The notes: generated from the sequence alone by a model not told the origin. A DNA stretch of 64,000 nt from Bradyrhizobium sp. CER78 (GCF_029846235.1 NZ_JARVWP010000022.1:59702-123701); one strand, 5' to 3'; shown: positions 11,720-23,432, counted from the stretch's first letter. Translations and numbers: made by a program.

Positions 11720-12661
11720 ATGATCTCGCTGACAACATCCAGATGGGCATCGAAGGCTGATTCGGCCGAATGGCTGTCGGGCTTCATCCCCGATCTTCCG
11801 ACCCCCTTCAACCACCGGGACGAAATCGACGCCGATGCGTTCGGCCGGCTATGCGAGCGTCAGATCGCGGCCGGCGCTTCGGCGCTGGTGGTCGGCGAGA
11901 CCGCGGGCGAAAACGCGACGCTGGAGCCCGCCGAGCGCGTGCAGCTCGTCGAGATCGCCGCCCGCGTCGCGCGCAAGCGGGTGCGGATCATCGCCGGCGC
12001 CGGATCGAACGCGACGGATCGCGCCGTCACGTTCACAAGGGCTGTCGAAGCGGCCGGTGCCGACGCCATCATGTCGGTCGTGCCGTATTACAACAAGCCG
12101 GTGCCACGGGGCATGGCGGCGCATTTCCGCGACGTCGCTGCGGCGACGACGCTGCCGGTGATCCTGCACGACATTCCGTCGCGGACCGTGAAGGGCCTCG
12201 CGGACGAGACGCTGCTCGAGCTCGCCGCATCGCCGCGCTTCGCGGGATTGCGCGACGGCGGCGGCGACGTCGCCCGCCTGACACGCCTGCGTTCACGCCT
12301 GCCCGCCACGTTCCGGATGCTGACCGGCGACGATCATTCGTCGCTGGCCTGGCTCGCGGCCGGTGGCGACGGCTGCATCTCGACTGTCGCGAACGTCGCG
12401 CCCGACCTCTACGTGGCCGTTTACCGGCATTTCCGCGCGGGCCGGTTGTACCAGGCGCGTGAGCTGCACCAGCGGCTGGTGCCGCTCGCAGCCCTGCTGG
12501 AGCGCGAGCATCCTGCCGCCCTGAAATTCGCGCTGGCGCTGCTGGGGCTCATGCAGCCGGCAACGCGACTGCCGATCGTGCAGCTGGGTGCAACTGACAA
12601 GGCCGAGGTCGCGCAGACGATGGCGGCGCTTGCCGACGAATATCTCGCCGTGGCGCAGTGA
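11720..12661 (+). CDS. DapA-like (dihydrodipicolinate synthase family) protein without the catalytic lysine
   Basis: A 313-aa TIM-barrel protein of the DHDPS/N-acetylneuraminate lyase family. Landmarks are FIPDLPTPF near the start, GETAGENATL (residues 60-69) where true DapA has GTTGE, VPYYNKP with the conserved Tyr at about 124, and LHDIPSRT. The strand that should carry the Schiff-base lysine reads FAGLRDGGGD, with Arg (CGC) at about residue 178. Family members form a lysine imine with pyruvate, so ordinary aldolase chemistry is doubtful. The ATG at 11720 follows the previous gene by eight bases. It may be a paralogue with a new substrate or a non-catalytic role. Confidence 0.8.
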   Translation: MISLTTSRWASKADSAEWLSGFIPDLPTPFNHRDEIDADAFGRLCERQIAAGASALVVGETAGENATLEPAERVQLVEIAARVARKRVRIIAGAGSNATDRAVTFTRAVEAAGADAIMSVVPYYNKPVPRGMAAHFRDVAAATTLPVILHDIPSRTVKGLADETLLELAASPRFAGLRDGGGDVARLTRLRSRLPATFRMLTGDDHSSLAWLAAGGDGCISTVANVAPDLYVAVYRHFRAGRLYQARELHQRLVPLAALLEREHPAALKFALALLGLMQPATRLPIVQLGATDKAEVAQTMAALADEYLAVAQ

Positions 12662-12782
12662 GTTCGCCGAGCCGCCGCAAGCCATCGCAATGCACAATGG
12701 CACGCCCGGCTTCGTCCGTGACGCCGCGCCATATTGAGGTTCCGGAACCGCGCCCCATATCCACGGCAAGGGAGTGCTTGCC

Positions 12783-14180
12783 GTGCAGACCTTCAAGGCG
12801 GCTCTCGTTGTGGCGATCGCACTGGTCGCTCTGGTCGTCTCCATCCGTCCCGGTACGGCCGCGGACAGCAACCGCCTTGCCCTGACGATTTCAATCGATG
12901 GCGCGATCGGGCCGGCAGCGGCCAGCTACGTCAAGGACGGCCTGGCCAAGGCGGCCGAACGGCACGCCGAGGTCGTGATCCTGCGCCTGAATACGCCGGG
13001 CGGTCTCAGCACCAGCATGCGCGAGATCATCACCGACGTGCTTGCCTCGCCCGTTCCCGTCATCGGCTACGTTGCCCCCTCCGGCGCCCATGCCGCGAGC
13101 GCCGGGACCTACATCCTCTATGCGACCCATCTCGCCGCCATGGCGCCCGGCACCAATATCGGCGCCGCGACGCCGGTGCAGATCGGCGGCCCGCTACCGG
13201 GCCTGCCCGGCAGCACGCCGGACAAGGGTGGCAAGGAGCAGAAGGACGGAAGCAGCCCTGCCGAGCCGAAAGATGCCATGACGGCGAAGGTGACGAATGA
13301 TGCCGTCGCCTTCATCCGCAGCCTGGCCGAATTGCGCGGCCGCAATGCCGACTGGGCCGAGAAGGCGGTGCGCGACGCTGCCACCCTCTCCACCAACGCC
13401 GCGTTGGAGGCCCATGTCATCGAATTCACCGCGCATGATCCGGCCGACCTGCTCAGACAGATCGATGGCCGGACGGTGGAGCTTGCCGGCGGCAAGACGC
13501 AGCGCCTTGCGACCAGGGATGACGTGATCGAAGCCATCGATCCCACCTGGATCTCGCGCGTGCTCGCAGTCATCACCGACCCCAACATCGCGTTCGTGCT
13601 GCTGATGGTCGGGATCTACGGCCTGATCTTCGAGTTCATGTCGCCCGGTGCCGTGGCGCCCGGGGTGGTCGGCACGATCTGCCTGCTGGTCGGCCTCTAC
13701 GCGCTCAACATGCTGCCGATCAACTACGCCGGCTTCGCCCTGATGCTGGTCGGGATCGCGCTGCTCGCGATCGAGGCCTTCAACCCGACCGTCGTGATCG
13801 GCCTTGGCGGCATCGTCGCCTTCGTGCTGGGAGCCGCCATGCTGTTCCGGATCGAGGCGCCCGGATACCGCCTGTCGTGGCCGCTCATCGCCATCGTCGC
13901 GGCGATGTTCACCGGGCTGATCCTCGTCGTGCTGGGGGCGCTGCGCCGCGCGCGTAACGGCCCGCTGCGGATGGGTGCGCAAGCCATGCGCGGGCTTCCG
14001 GCCGAGGTCCTCGACTGGTCCGAGACATCAGGCCACGTCTTCACCAATGGCGAACGCTGGCAAGCGCGCGGCACCGAGACTTTCAAGGCGGGCGAGACGG
14101 TCGAGGTCGCCAATATCATCGATTTGACGCTGGTGGTGCGGCGTGCGCCGGCATCCGCCGGCGAAGGAGGTACAGCATGA
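12783..14180 (+). CDS. NfeD-family membrane serine protease (ClpP-class)
   Basis: A 465-aa protein with a signal peptide (LVVAIALVALVVSIRPGTAA). A ClpP-type protease domain follows with LRLNTPGGLSTSMREI and the nucleophile region SGAHAASAGTYIL. Then come a four-to-five helix NfeD membrane region and a C-terminal OB-fold (about the last 70 residues). The GTG at 12783 is chosen because AAGGGAG lies eight bases upstream. Known partners of this family are slipins, and the next gene is one, overlapping by four bases. The likely role is membrane quality control through cleavage of the slipin C-terminus. Confidence 0.85.
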   Translation: MQTFKAALVVAIALVALVVSIRPGTAADSNRLALTISIDGAIGPAAASYVKDGLAKAAERHAEVVILRLNTPGGLSTSMREIITDVLASPVPVIGYVAPSGAHAASAGTYILYATHLAAMAPGTNIGAATPVQIGGPLPGLPGSTPDKGGKEQKDGSSPAEPKDAMTAKVTNDAVAFIRSLAELRGRNADWAEKAVRDAATLSTNAALEAHVIEFTAHDPADLLRQIDGRTVELAGGKTQRLATRDDVIEAIDPTWISRVLAVITDPNIAFVLLMVGIYGLIFEFMSPGAVAPGVVGTICLLVGLYALNMLPINYAGFALMLVGIALLAIEAFNPTVVIGLGGIVAFVLGAAMLFRIEAPGYRLSWPLIAIVAAMFTGLILVVLGALRRARNGPLRMGAQAMRGLPAEVLDWSETSGHVFTNGERWQARGTETFKAGETVEVANIIDLTLVVRRAPASAGEGGTA

Positions 14181-14938
14181 TGCTTGATTATTTCACCTAC
14201 GGGGCGGTCGCGCTGCTCGTGATCATCTTCCTGACCCAGGCGGTGCGCGTGCTGCGCGAATACGAGCGTGGCGTCATCTTCACGCTCGGCCGTTTCACCG
14301 GGGTGAAGGGCCCGGGGCTGATCATCCTGATTCCGGTGGTGCAGCAGCTCGTGAAGGTCGATCTCAGGGTGATGGTGCAGGTCGTGCCGCCGCAGGACGT
14401 GATTTCCCGCGATAACGTCTCGGTCAAGGTCAACGCCGTCCTCTACTTCCGCATCGTCGATCCCGAGCGCGCCATCATCAAGGTCGGCGACTACATGGCC
14501 GCGACCAGCCAGCTCGCCCAGACCACGCTGCGCTCGGTGCTCGGCAAGCACGAGCTCGACGAGATGCTGGCCGAACGCGACAAGTTGAACGCCGACATCC
14601 AGGAGACCCTCGACAAGCAGACCGACGTCTGGGGTATCAAGGTCACCGCGGTCGAGATCAAGGACATCGACATCAACGAGACCATGGTGCGGGCGATCGC
14701 CAAGCAGGCCGAAGCAGAACGGTTGCGGCGCGCCAAGGTGATCAATGCGATGGGCGAGCAGCAGGCCGCAGAGAAGCTGGTCGAGGCCGGCCGGATCCTC
14801 GCCCAGGAGCCGCAGGCGATGCAGCTCCGCTATTTCGCGGCGCTGCATGACATTGCCGGCGAGCGTTCCTCAACCGTGGTATTCCCGCTGCCGATGAACC
14901 TGCTCGATCACCTGGCGCGGCGCAGCGAGGCCACCTGA
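14177..14938 (+). CDS. Slipin/stomatin-like SPFH protein
   Basis: A 253-aa protein with an N-terminal membrane segment (YGAVALLVIIFLTQAV) and an SPFH domain: EYERGVIFTLGRF, GPGLIILIPVVQQL, QDVISRDNVSVKVNAV and LDKQTDVWGIKVTAVEIKDI. A coiled-coil region with RAIAKQAEAERLRRAK follows. It forms membrane-bound oligomers. It overlaps the NfeD gene by four bases, the usual NfeD-slipin pairing. The C-terminal end shares 31 bases with a small gene on the other strand. Confidence 0.9.
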   Translation: MMLDYFTYGAVALLVIIFLTQAVRVLREYERGVIFTLGRFTGVKGPGLIILIPVVQQLVKVDLRVMVQVVPPQDVISRDNVSVKVNAVLYFRIVDPERAIIKVGDYMAATSQLAQTTLRSVLGKHELDEMLAERDKLNADIQETLDKQTDVWGIKVTAVEIKDIDINETMVRAIAKQAEAERLRRAKVINAMGEQQAAEKLVEAGRILAQEPQAMQLRYFAALHDIAGERSSTVVFPLPMNLLDHLARRSEAT

Positions 14939-15099
14939 CCCGGCTGATGCTTGGCCTGCCAGGCCGGCCCCGGGCCGCGCATGTAATGCGCCTCGGGCCG
15001 GTAGCTGCCGATCGGCTCCTCGCCGATCCAGGCAAGGAATTTGAGCAGCCCTTCCGCGGCGCTGCGCAGCAGGCCAGCGATGAGTGACGCCGCGCGCAT
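14908..15099 (-). CDS. Small hypothetical protein, 63 aa
   Basis: It starts MRAASLIAGLLRSAAEGLLK and continues FLAWIGEEPIGSYRPEAHYM, ending in a basic QVASLRRAR tail. The start is one base after the stop of the gene at 15101-15376 (TGAGATG), so it is likely translated by coupling. It overlaps the slipin 3' end on the opposite strand. The first 25 residues form an amphipathic or membrane-associated helix. The function is unknown. Confidence 0.5.
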   Translation of the reverse strand: MRAASLIAGLLRSAAEGLLKFLAWIGEEPIGSYRPEAHYMRGPGPAWQAKHQPGQVASLRRAR

Positions 15100-15100
15100 C

Positions 15101-15376
15101 TCAGTAGTCCCACTTCTCGCCGAGCACGACCGGGGCCCGCGGATATCTCTCGGCATCGCCGCCGGGCAGGCCGGCATGGAGATTGGCCCGTGTCCAACCC
15201 TCATGGCCGCGATGCAGCAGCAGCTCGTTGCGCAGCCGATGGATCTTGGCGGCGGCGATGGCGCGGTGAATCGTCCTGAAGGCCGCGCCGATCCGCCGGA
15301 TCGTCCGCTTCAGGACCGGGCCGACAGCGCCGGCAGAACCGCGCGGCCGGACTTCGTGTACATGGAGCAAGGTCAT
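15101..15376 (-). CDS. Small basic protein, 91 aa
   Basis: It starts MTLLHVHEVRPRGSAGAVGP and contains IRRIGAAFRTIHRAIAAAKI, then HRLRNELLLHRG, ending in PVVLGEKWDY. The 'AAAKI-RLRNEL' helix recurs in small Bradyrhizobium proteins related to DUF1127-type peptides. The ATG at 15376 is preceded by GGAAGGTGGG. It forms a two-gene unit with the 63-aa gene downstream. An RNA-binding or regulatory role is possible by analogy with DUF1127 but is not shown here. Confidence 0.7.
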   Translation of the reverse strand: MTLLHVHEVRPRGSAGAVGPVLKRTIRRIGAAFRTIHRAIAAAKIHRLRNELLLHRGHEGWTRANLHAGLPGGDAERYPRAPVVLGEKWDY

Positions 15377-15640
15377 GTCCCACCTTCCTGTTGGCGGCGC
15401 GCGCGAGCGCACCGCGTCACACCAGAAGATGCTGAGGCGGCCGTAGGAATTCGAGAGGGCACGCCGCGGTGCGGCATAGGCGCCGCATAAAGACCGTCCA
15501 GCCCCTGGCAACCCGTCGTGACGTCCCAGGCAAGGCGGAACGCGACGTCCCGGCGCGTGTTGACCAGCTTCTATTCGGTGCTAGCCTTTTTGATTGCGAA
15601 TTGTCGTCACGCGGATATGGCCGCGTCGAGGGTGGAGACC

Positions 15641-16657
15641 ATGGACCTCGTATCGCCAAATCTCGCAACCGCCGCGCCCGTCCAATCCGATGGCGTGATC
15701 GCGGCAGGGGTCTATGTCGAGGGCCGACGCGTCGCCAATATCGCGGTCGACGAGGCCGCAAGCTGGCGCGACAAGCCGGATCATGTGGTGTGGATCGGCC
15801 TGCACGAACCCGACATGACGCTGCTGAAAAGCTTGCAGCGGCAATTCCAGCTGCACGACCTCGCGATCGAGGACGCCGATCACGCGCATCAGCGGCCGAA
15901 GATCGAGCAGTATGGCGACGCGCTGTTCATCGTGGCGCGTACCGCGCAGCTCGTGGGCGAGAACATCTCGTTCGGCGAGACGCATCTGTTCGTCGGCGAG
16001 GGCTACATCGTCTCGGTGCGCCATGGCGCCTCGACGTCCTACGCGCCGGTCAGGGAACGCTGCGAGAGCTGCCCGCGCGCGCTTGCCCGCGGTGAGGACT
16101 ACATCCTCTATGCCATCCTCGATTTCATCGTCGACAACTACTCCCCGGTGCTCGAGACCATCCAGGACGAGGTCGAGAGGATGGAGGCGGAGGTGCTGGC
16201 GAGCGCGATGACGCGGGCGCAGATCGAACGGCTCTACCTGCTGCGGCGCGACCTGCTGCGACTGCGCAACGCAGTCGGGCCGCTCGTCGAAGTTTGCCGG
16301 AGGCTCGAGCGCGACGACCTGCCGATGGTGCGTGTCGCGATGCGTCCGCTGTTCCGCGACGTCACCGATCATGTCCGCACCATCCAGGAGCGGATCGACT
16401 CGCTGCGCGAGGTGCTCGCCTTTGCGTTTGAAGCAAGCCTGCTGGTCGGTCAGGCGCAGGAAACCGCAATCTCCAAGAAGCTCGCCTCCTGGCTTGCGAT
16501 CGTCGCGGTGCCGACTGCCGTCGCCGGCATCTACGGCATGAATTTCAAGTACATACCGGAGCTGCAATGGGAGTACAGCTATTTCGTCGTGATGGGCCTG
16601 ATGCTGGCCGCATGCGGCGCGCTGTTCTGGCGATTCAGGCGTTCCGGCTGGCTGTAG
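15641..16657 (+). CDS. corA: CorA-family magnesium/metal transporter
   Basis: A 338-aa protein with a large cytoplasmic N-terminal domain (VWIGLHEPDMTLLKSLQRQF, HDLAIEDADHAHQRPKIEQY) and a long stalk helix. Two C-terminal membrane helices carry the CorA signature YGMNF followed by the periplasmic loop KYIPELQWEYSY. It forms a pentameric divalent-cation channel in the inner membrane. The ATG at 15641 follows GGTGGAG; an earlier start at 15518 adds a basic stretch not seen in the family. Confidence 0.9.
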   Translation: MDLVSPNLATAAPVQSDGVIAAGVYVEGRRVANIAVDEAASWRDKPDHVVWIGLHEPDMTLLKSLQRQFQLHDLAIEDADHAHQRPKIEQYGDALFIVARTAQLVGENISFGETHLFVGEGYIVSVRHGASTSYAPVRERCESCPRALARGEDYILYAILDFIVDNYSPVLETIQDEVERMEAEVLASAMTRAQIERLYLLRRDLLRLRNAVGPLVEVCRRLERDDLPMVRVAMRPLFRDVTDHVRTIQERIDSLREVLAFAFEASLLVGQAQETAISKKLASWLAIVAVPTAVAGIYGMNFKYIPELQWEYSYFVVMGLMLAACGALFWRFRRSGWL

Positions 16658-16838
16658 GCGACGATCAGAACCGAGCCATCACGGGTCCAAGCAAAGCGCC
16701 CCGGTGCATCACAACCATGCGGCAAATCGTGACATTTTTGGACAATCCCGCCGCCGCTCGGCAGCGCCCGGAGCCACCGGTTTACGGTCGGCTGCAAGAC
16801 CGGTAACGTTGCCTCCCAATGCGACGTGGAGAGTGCCC

Positions 16839-17246
16839 ATGCGGCCCAAGGATCAGATCAACTGGATGCTGACGGATGCGATCGAGGCGCTCGCCCGCGC
16901 CGAACGATTGCACCAGAGCTTCCTCAACTTGCACCCGCGCGGGGAGACCAGCGAGCCGAGCTGGGAACCGCCGATGGACGTGATCGAGACCGAGGAGGAG
17001 ATCCTGATCCTGGTCGCGCTGCCGGGGGTCGATCCCGACGAGGTCGAGGCCGCGCTCGACGGCGGCACGCTGGTGATCTCCGGCCGCCGCACCCTGCCCT
17101 CCGAGCTGCGCAACGCCCGCATCCTGCGCCTCGAGCTGCCGCAAGGCCGCTTCGAGCGGCGCATCGCGCTGCCGACCGGCCGCTACACCATCAGCCGCTT
17201 TGCCGCGCATGGCTGCGTCGGCCTGCGGCTCGGAAAATCGAGCTAG
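16839..17246 (+). CDS. Hsp20-family small heat-shock protein
   Basis: A 135-aa protein. The alpha-crystallin core is visible as PPMDVIETEEEILILVALPG, LDGGTLVISGRRTLP, LRLELPQGRFERRIALPTGR and a final GCVGLRLGK strand. It is an ATP-independent holdase. GGAGAG precedes the ATG. It lies 11 bases upstream of lon and is almost certainly co-transcribed, pairing a holdase with an ATP-dependent protease. I found no convincing RpoH promoter or ROSE thermometer upstream by eye. Confidence 0.85.
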   Translation: MRPKDQINWMLTDAIEALARAERLHQSFLNLHPRGETSEPSWEPPMDVIETEEEILILVALPGVDPDEVEAALDGGTLVISGRRTLPSELRNARILRLELPQGRFERRIALPTGRYTISRFAAHGCVGLRLGKSS

Positions 17247-17257
17247 AGGATTTCGCC

Positions 17258-19633
<2,376 letters not shown>

Positions 19634-19680
19634 TGGCAGGCGGAGGGAAACACTCCGCGTCGATCATCTCGCCCGGGGCT

Positions 19681-19914
19681 TACCCCTCTCCCCAACCCTC
19701 CCCCGCACGGGGGGAGGGAGCCCTACTGGCGTGCTCACCTGACGTTACGCCGCAGGAAGCACAGACGATGTTTCAACGGCTGCATGATCCGTCATGCATA
19801 CGAGGCGCTATGAGTACCGACTTCGTTTTGGAGGTTGCCGTGGCGTGCTTGTGAGGGAGCCCGAGGCGGAAGGGTTCCCTCCCCCCTTGCGGGGGAGGGT
19901 TAGGGAGAGGGGTG
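19681..19914. repeat. Pair of inverted copies of a CCCTCTCCCCAACCCTC repeat
   Basis: A copy of about 42 bases at 19681-19722 (CCCCTCTCCCCAACCCTCCC then CGCACGGGGGGAGGG) has its near-perfect reverse complement at 19872-19914. About 150 bases lie between them. The whole 334-base gap between lon and the next gene (minus strand) holds only this structure; no coding frame is credible. The pair could form a very long hairpin and may end transcription from both sides. Confidence 0.8.
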
Positions 19915-19967
19915 CCGCACGGCGTGCTCTCTCAACTCAATCCTCGTCGCATTCAGAGCGCCGTTGC

Positions 19968-20246
19968 TCAGCTCTTGCCCATGCAATCCGAAATGTAGAA
20001 CCAGCGGTCGTCGCCGGTCAGGCCCTTCTGCTTGACCTCTTTGCGGCAGGCCTTCAGCTTGGGCTTGTTGGCGCGCCACTGCGCCCTCATCTCCTTCAGC
20101 TTCTCCATCGTCAGCTTCATCTTCGACGGCTTGGCCGTCGTGGTCGCGGCCTGTGCCGGCGCGGCCGGCGCCGTGGTCTGGGCCGACGCGGCGTGAAGCC
20201 CCAGGGCGAGCAGCGCGGCGGCAAGACATATCCGGGTGCAAGACAT
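19968..20246 (-). CDS. Secreted PsiF-repeat-like protein, 92 aa
   Basis: It starts MSCTRICLAAALLALGLHAA with a clear signal peptide ending near SAQ. An alanine/threonine-rich linker follows. The mature domain has two cysteines in LKACRKEVKQKGLTGDD and FYISDCMGKS, like the PsiF repeat of small periplasmic proteins. The start at 20246 has a G-rich ribosome site upstream; a longer frame to 20315 adds a basic leader that would spoil the signal peptide. The function is unknown. Confidence 0.75.
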   Translation of the reverse strand: MSCTRICLAAALLALGLHAASAQTTAPAAPAQAATTTAKPSKMKLTMEKLKEMRAQWRANKPKLKACRKEVKQKGLTGDDRWFYISDCMGKS

Positions 20247-20337
20247 TGAAATCCCCCAATCCCATTTCTGTTTATTGAAATAAAGCGAACGCCGCGGGCG
20301 CCGGAGCATCGGCAACCCGCGGCGATAATTGTCGCGA

Positions 20338-21993
20338 TCAGAGAATTTTGACCGCGCTGAGCAGCGTCATGTAGATGCCCCAGGCCAGCGGAATGCCGAC
20401 GAAAAGCCAGAACAGCGCAGCCTTGGCATCGAGCCCGCCGAACCCGATCCCGTAGGAACCGTGCGGTCCGGCCGCATCGGCGCTGGCGCTCGCCGACTGC
20501 AGCTTGGCCACCTCGGCGTCGCTCATGTGCCACTTCGAATCGACCGGCTTGATCATGTAGTTGCAGATGAAGCCGGCGATCAGCATGCCGCACAGGATGT
20601 ACATCGTCGTGTTGTAGAGTTGGTCGCGCGGCACGCCGGCGGCCAGCTGGAATTCACGCAGATAGTTCACTACCACCGGACCGATGATGCCCGCGGTCGA
20701 CCACGCCGTCAGCAGGCGGCCGTGGATCGCGCCGACGAACTGCGTGCCGAACATGTCGGCGAGATAGGCCGGCACGGTGGCGAAGCCGCCGCCATACATC
20801 GACAGGATGATGCCGAAGCCGAGCACGAACAGCAGTTTCGATCCCATCGCCGCGAAGGTCGGCGCCAGCGCGTAGAGCACGATGCCGAGGATGAAGAAGG
20901 TATAATAGGTATTCTTGCGGCCGATCTTGTCCGACAGCGAGGCCCAGAAGAAGCGGCCGCCGATGTTAAACAGCGACAGCAGGCCGGCGAAGCCGGCCGC
21001 GATTGCCGCGATCTGCGCCTTCTGCGATGCGTCGAGCGCGTTGAAGCCGACATTGGGCAAACCGATCAGCTTGCCGGCGAAGATCTCCTGCAACATCGGC
21101 GAGGCCATGCCGATCACGCCGATGCCGGCCGACACATTGAGACAGAGCACCCCCCAGATCAGCCAGAATTGCGGTGTCTTGTGCGCGTTGTCGAGATGCA
21201 CGTTCTTGGTCGAGATCATCGCATTGGCCTTCGCCGGCGGCGTCCAGCCCTCGGGCTGCCAGCCAGCCGGCGGGATGCGATAGCGGAATGCGCCGATCAT
21301 CATGAAGACGAAGTAGATCGCGCCCATGGCGAGAAAGGTTTCCCAGACGCCGACCGAGGTCGGAGTCCTGAAATAGTTCATCAGCTTGTCGGCGAGCGGC
21401 GCGCCGATCATCGCGCCGCCGCCGAAGCCCATGATTGCCATGCCGGTCGCCATGCCGCGGCGGTCGGGAAACCATTTCACCAGCGTCGACACCGGCGAGA
21501 TGTAGCCGAGGCCGAGACCGACCCCGCCGATTACGCCCGAGCCGAGCCACATCAGCCAGAGCTGGTGGGTGTAGACACCAAGTGCGCCGATCACGAGGCC
21601 GCCGGCCCAGCACAATGCCGCGACGAAGCCGGCTTTGCGCGGACCGACCTTCTCGAGCCAGCCGCCCCAGATCGCAGCGGAGACGCCGAGCAGCACGAAG
21701 AACAGGGTATACATCCAGCCGAGGCTCGCGACCTTCCAGTCGCAAGTGGTCGTGAACAACTCCTGCACCAGCGAAATGTCCGGGCACGCCTTCGGCGCGG
21801 TCAGCCCGATCGCGCGCGACAGCGGCAGCCAGAACACCGAGAAGCCATAGGCCATGCCGATGCACAGATGGATGCACAGCGCGGCCGGCGGCACCAGCCA
21901 GCGGTTGAAGCCAGCGGTCGCGATCGTGTGTTCCTTGTCAAGGAAACCTGCGCTTGCCGCGGATACGCGTCCGGCGCTGCTCACTGCGGTCAT
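20338..21993 (-). CDS. OFA-family MFS transporter (oxalate/formate antiporter type)
   Basis: A 551-aa transporter with twelve or more hydrophobic segments. It has the MFS loop motif in GGWLEKVGPRKAGFVAAL and the OFA hallmark GLGYISPVSTLVKWFPDRRG. The second half has SLSDKIGRKNTYY. The long, hydrophilic insertion after the first helix (KACPDISLVQELFTTTCDW) is typical of a subgroup of OFA proteins. The start MTAVSSAGR follows GGAGG. The likely substrates are small carboxylates such as oxalate or formate, not provable here. It stands alone. Confidence 0.85.
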   Translation of the reverse strand: MTAVSSAGRVSAASAGFLDKEHTIATAGFNRWLVPPAALCIHLCIGMAYGFSVFWLPLSRAIGLTAPKACPDISLVQELFTTTCDWKVASLGWMYTLFFVLLGVSAAIWGGWLEKVGPRKAGFVAALCWAGGLVIGALGVYTHQLWLMWLGSGVIGGVGLGLGYISPVSTLVKWFPDRRGMATGMAIMGFGGGAMIGAPLADKLMNYFRTPTSVGVWETFLAMGAIYFVFMMIGAFRYRIPPAGWQPEGWTPPAKANAMISTKNVHLDNAHKTPQFWLIWGVLCLNVSAGIGVIGMASPMLQEIFAGKLIGLPNVGFNALDASQKAQIAAIAAGFAGLLSLFNIGGRFFWASLSDKIGRKNTYYTFFILGIVLYALAPTFAAMGSKLLFVLGFGIILSMYGGGFATVPAYLADMFGTQFVGAIHGRLLTAWSTAGIIGPVVVNYLREFQLAAGVPRDQLYNTTMYILCGMLIAGFICNYMIKPVDSKWHMSDAEVAKLQSASASADAAGPHGSYGIGFGGLDAKAALFWLFVGIPLAWGIYMTLLSAVKIL

Positions 21994-22315
21994 TGATACC
22001 TCCCCTGCAGCCGCCATTACGTCAGGCGCATCTGCGTCTTCGATCCCGTCTCAGCCCTTGCAGCTGCCGTCAGGCAGCTGCGCCGCACATTCCCTCGATG
22101 CGCCGGGACCAACCACGCGCATTTCCGGGAATGTTAACCCCCAATCCGATCGGATATGCCAAGCCGTGCAGCCTGAACTGGACGCAGGCCGGCCGTTGTC
22201 CGTCGGTGTGCCCACATCCGGGCACAACTCCACCTCCGCGATCCGGCGGAGATTATCAATTCGCGCAGAATGGAAAATAGGTGTCGATAGGCAAATGGTA
22301 GAAATCAAGCTGCAT
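21994..22315. other. Intergenic region, 322 bases
   Basis: No credible coding frame on either strand. It should hold the promoter of the OFA transporter, which reads leftward; a purine-rich ribosome site GGGGAGG lies at its left end. The right end carries the 3' flank of the TusA-like gene. I see no strong repeat or riboswitch. Confidence 0.5.
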
Positions 22316-22585
22316 CTAGCGCGTACGCGGCGCTGCAGCATTTGAAATATCTATCGTTCCATTCATCTTCTCGATCAGAAAAACGATCCGGATATCGCTT
22401 CGTTCGGTGATCTCGACCTTGTCGCCGGTCTCCTGGATCAGGGCCGGGATGTCGATCACCGAAAGCGGATCGGTGCAGTGCACTTCGAGGAAATCTCCCG
22501 CCGTTACGCTCCTGAGGGCCTTGCGCGTCTTCAGCGCGGGCAGCGGGCATTTCAGGCCGGTGAGATCAAGCTTGGTCGTCGTCAT
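22316..22585 (-). CDS. TusA-family sulfur-carrier protein
   Basis: An 89-aa protein that starts MTTTKLDLTGLKCPLPALKT. The CPxP motif with its active cysteine sits at residues 13-16, followed by the TusA core GDFLEVHCTDPLSVIDIP. Family members relay persulfide sulfur for tRNA thiolation, molybdenum cofactor or other sulfur transfer. It lies beside mobB and two moeA-like genes, so a role in molybdoenzyme maturation is plausible but inferred. Confidence 0.85.
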   Translation of the reverse strand: MTTTKLDLTGLKCPLPALKTRKALRSVTAGDFLEVHCTDPLSVIDIPALIQETGDKVEITERSDIRIVFLIEKMNGTIDISNAAAPRTR

Positions 22586-22642
22586 GGCGCGACCATGGCG
22601 AAGCGGCTGCGCATCGTCAACGGCGGCACCGTCCCACCCTGC

Positions 22643-23170
22643 TTAGTTTTCGACCGAGGCCGATGCGAGCACATCGTCGACCGGAATCGCCGAACGCAGC
22701 ATCAATTCGGCCACGTCCTCGATGTCATCGAGATGCACGACCGGCAGCGTGGTCTTAACGGCAACATCGCTGGCGATCCCGACCACGCGCGGGTCGTCGG
22801 GGAACAGCAGCGGCTTGCCGTTGGCGGCGCGATACACCTCGATCTTGCTGACCGGCTCGCGCTTGAATCCCTCGACCACGACCAGGTCGACGCGCGCCAT
22901 CTTGGCGAGCAATTCCGGCAGCCGCGGCTCGCTCGCGCCGCGCAATTCGTGCATCAGCGCCCAGCGCCGGGTCGAGGACACCAGCACCTCGGTCGCGCCG
23001 GCCTGCCGGTGCACCCAGGAGTCCTTGCCGGGCACGTCGACATCGAATTCGTGATGGGCGTGCTTGATCACGGAGACGCGCAAGCCCCGGCCCAGCAGAT
23101 GGGGGATCACCCGCGACAGCAGGGTGGTCTTTCCGGCGCCGCTCCACCCTGCGAGGCCAATCACTTTCAT
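22643..23170 (-). CDS. mobB: Molybdopterin-guanine dinucleotide biosynthesis adaptor MobB
   Basis: A 175-aa GTP-binding protein with the P-loop in GLAGWSGAGKTTLLSRVIP, DVPGKDSWVHRQAGA, the Walker B-like VDLVVVEGFKREPVSKIEVYR and FPDDPRVVGIASD. It assists MobA in attaching GMP to molybdopterin. The ATG at 23170 has GGAG upstream. The upstream alternative at 23188 adds six residues. It reads toward the TusA-like gene 57 bases away. Confidence 0.9.
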   Translation of the reverse strand: MKVIGLAGWSGAGKTTLLSRVIPHLLGRGLRVSVIKHAHHEFDVDVPGKDSWVHRQAGATEVLVSSTRRWALMHELRGASEPRLPELLAKMARVDLVVVEGFKREPVSKIEVYRAANGKPLLFPDDPRVVGIASDVAVKTTLPVVHLDDIEDVAELMLRSAIPVDDVLASASVEN

Positions 23171-23432
23171 CCACGTCTCCGAAGCCATCTAACGTCCAAT
23201 GCTGCTTATATCAGCGCTGATGCAATGTCATGCCAGCCTTGCCGGCGGGATTTGGCGGGACCGTCCGTCCCTGGGGATCGCCTTCAGAGCTTCTCGGGGT
23301 TGAACGGCAGCGGACCGGCCACGGCGGCCGATGCGCCGCACCGGACTAACGTCGGTCCAACAGATATACCTCGAAGTTTCCACTGCGCGGGGCGACCGGA
23401 ACGCGATAAAATTGCATTATCGGAGACCACCT

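Noticed and set aside
16658..16838. A ROSE RNA thermometer or RpoH promoter before Hsp20
   Set aside because: CCTCC and GGAG could pair around the ribosome site, but the typical ROSE layout and a clear RpoH -35/-10 pair were not found.
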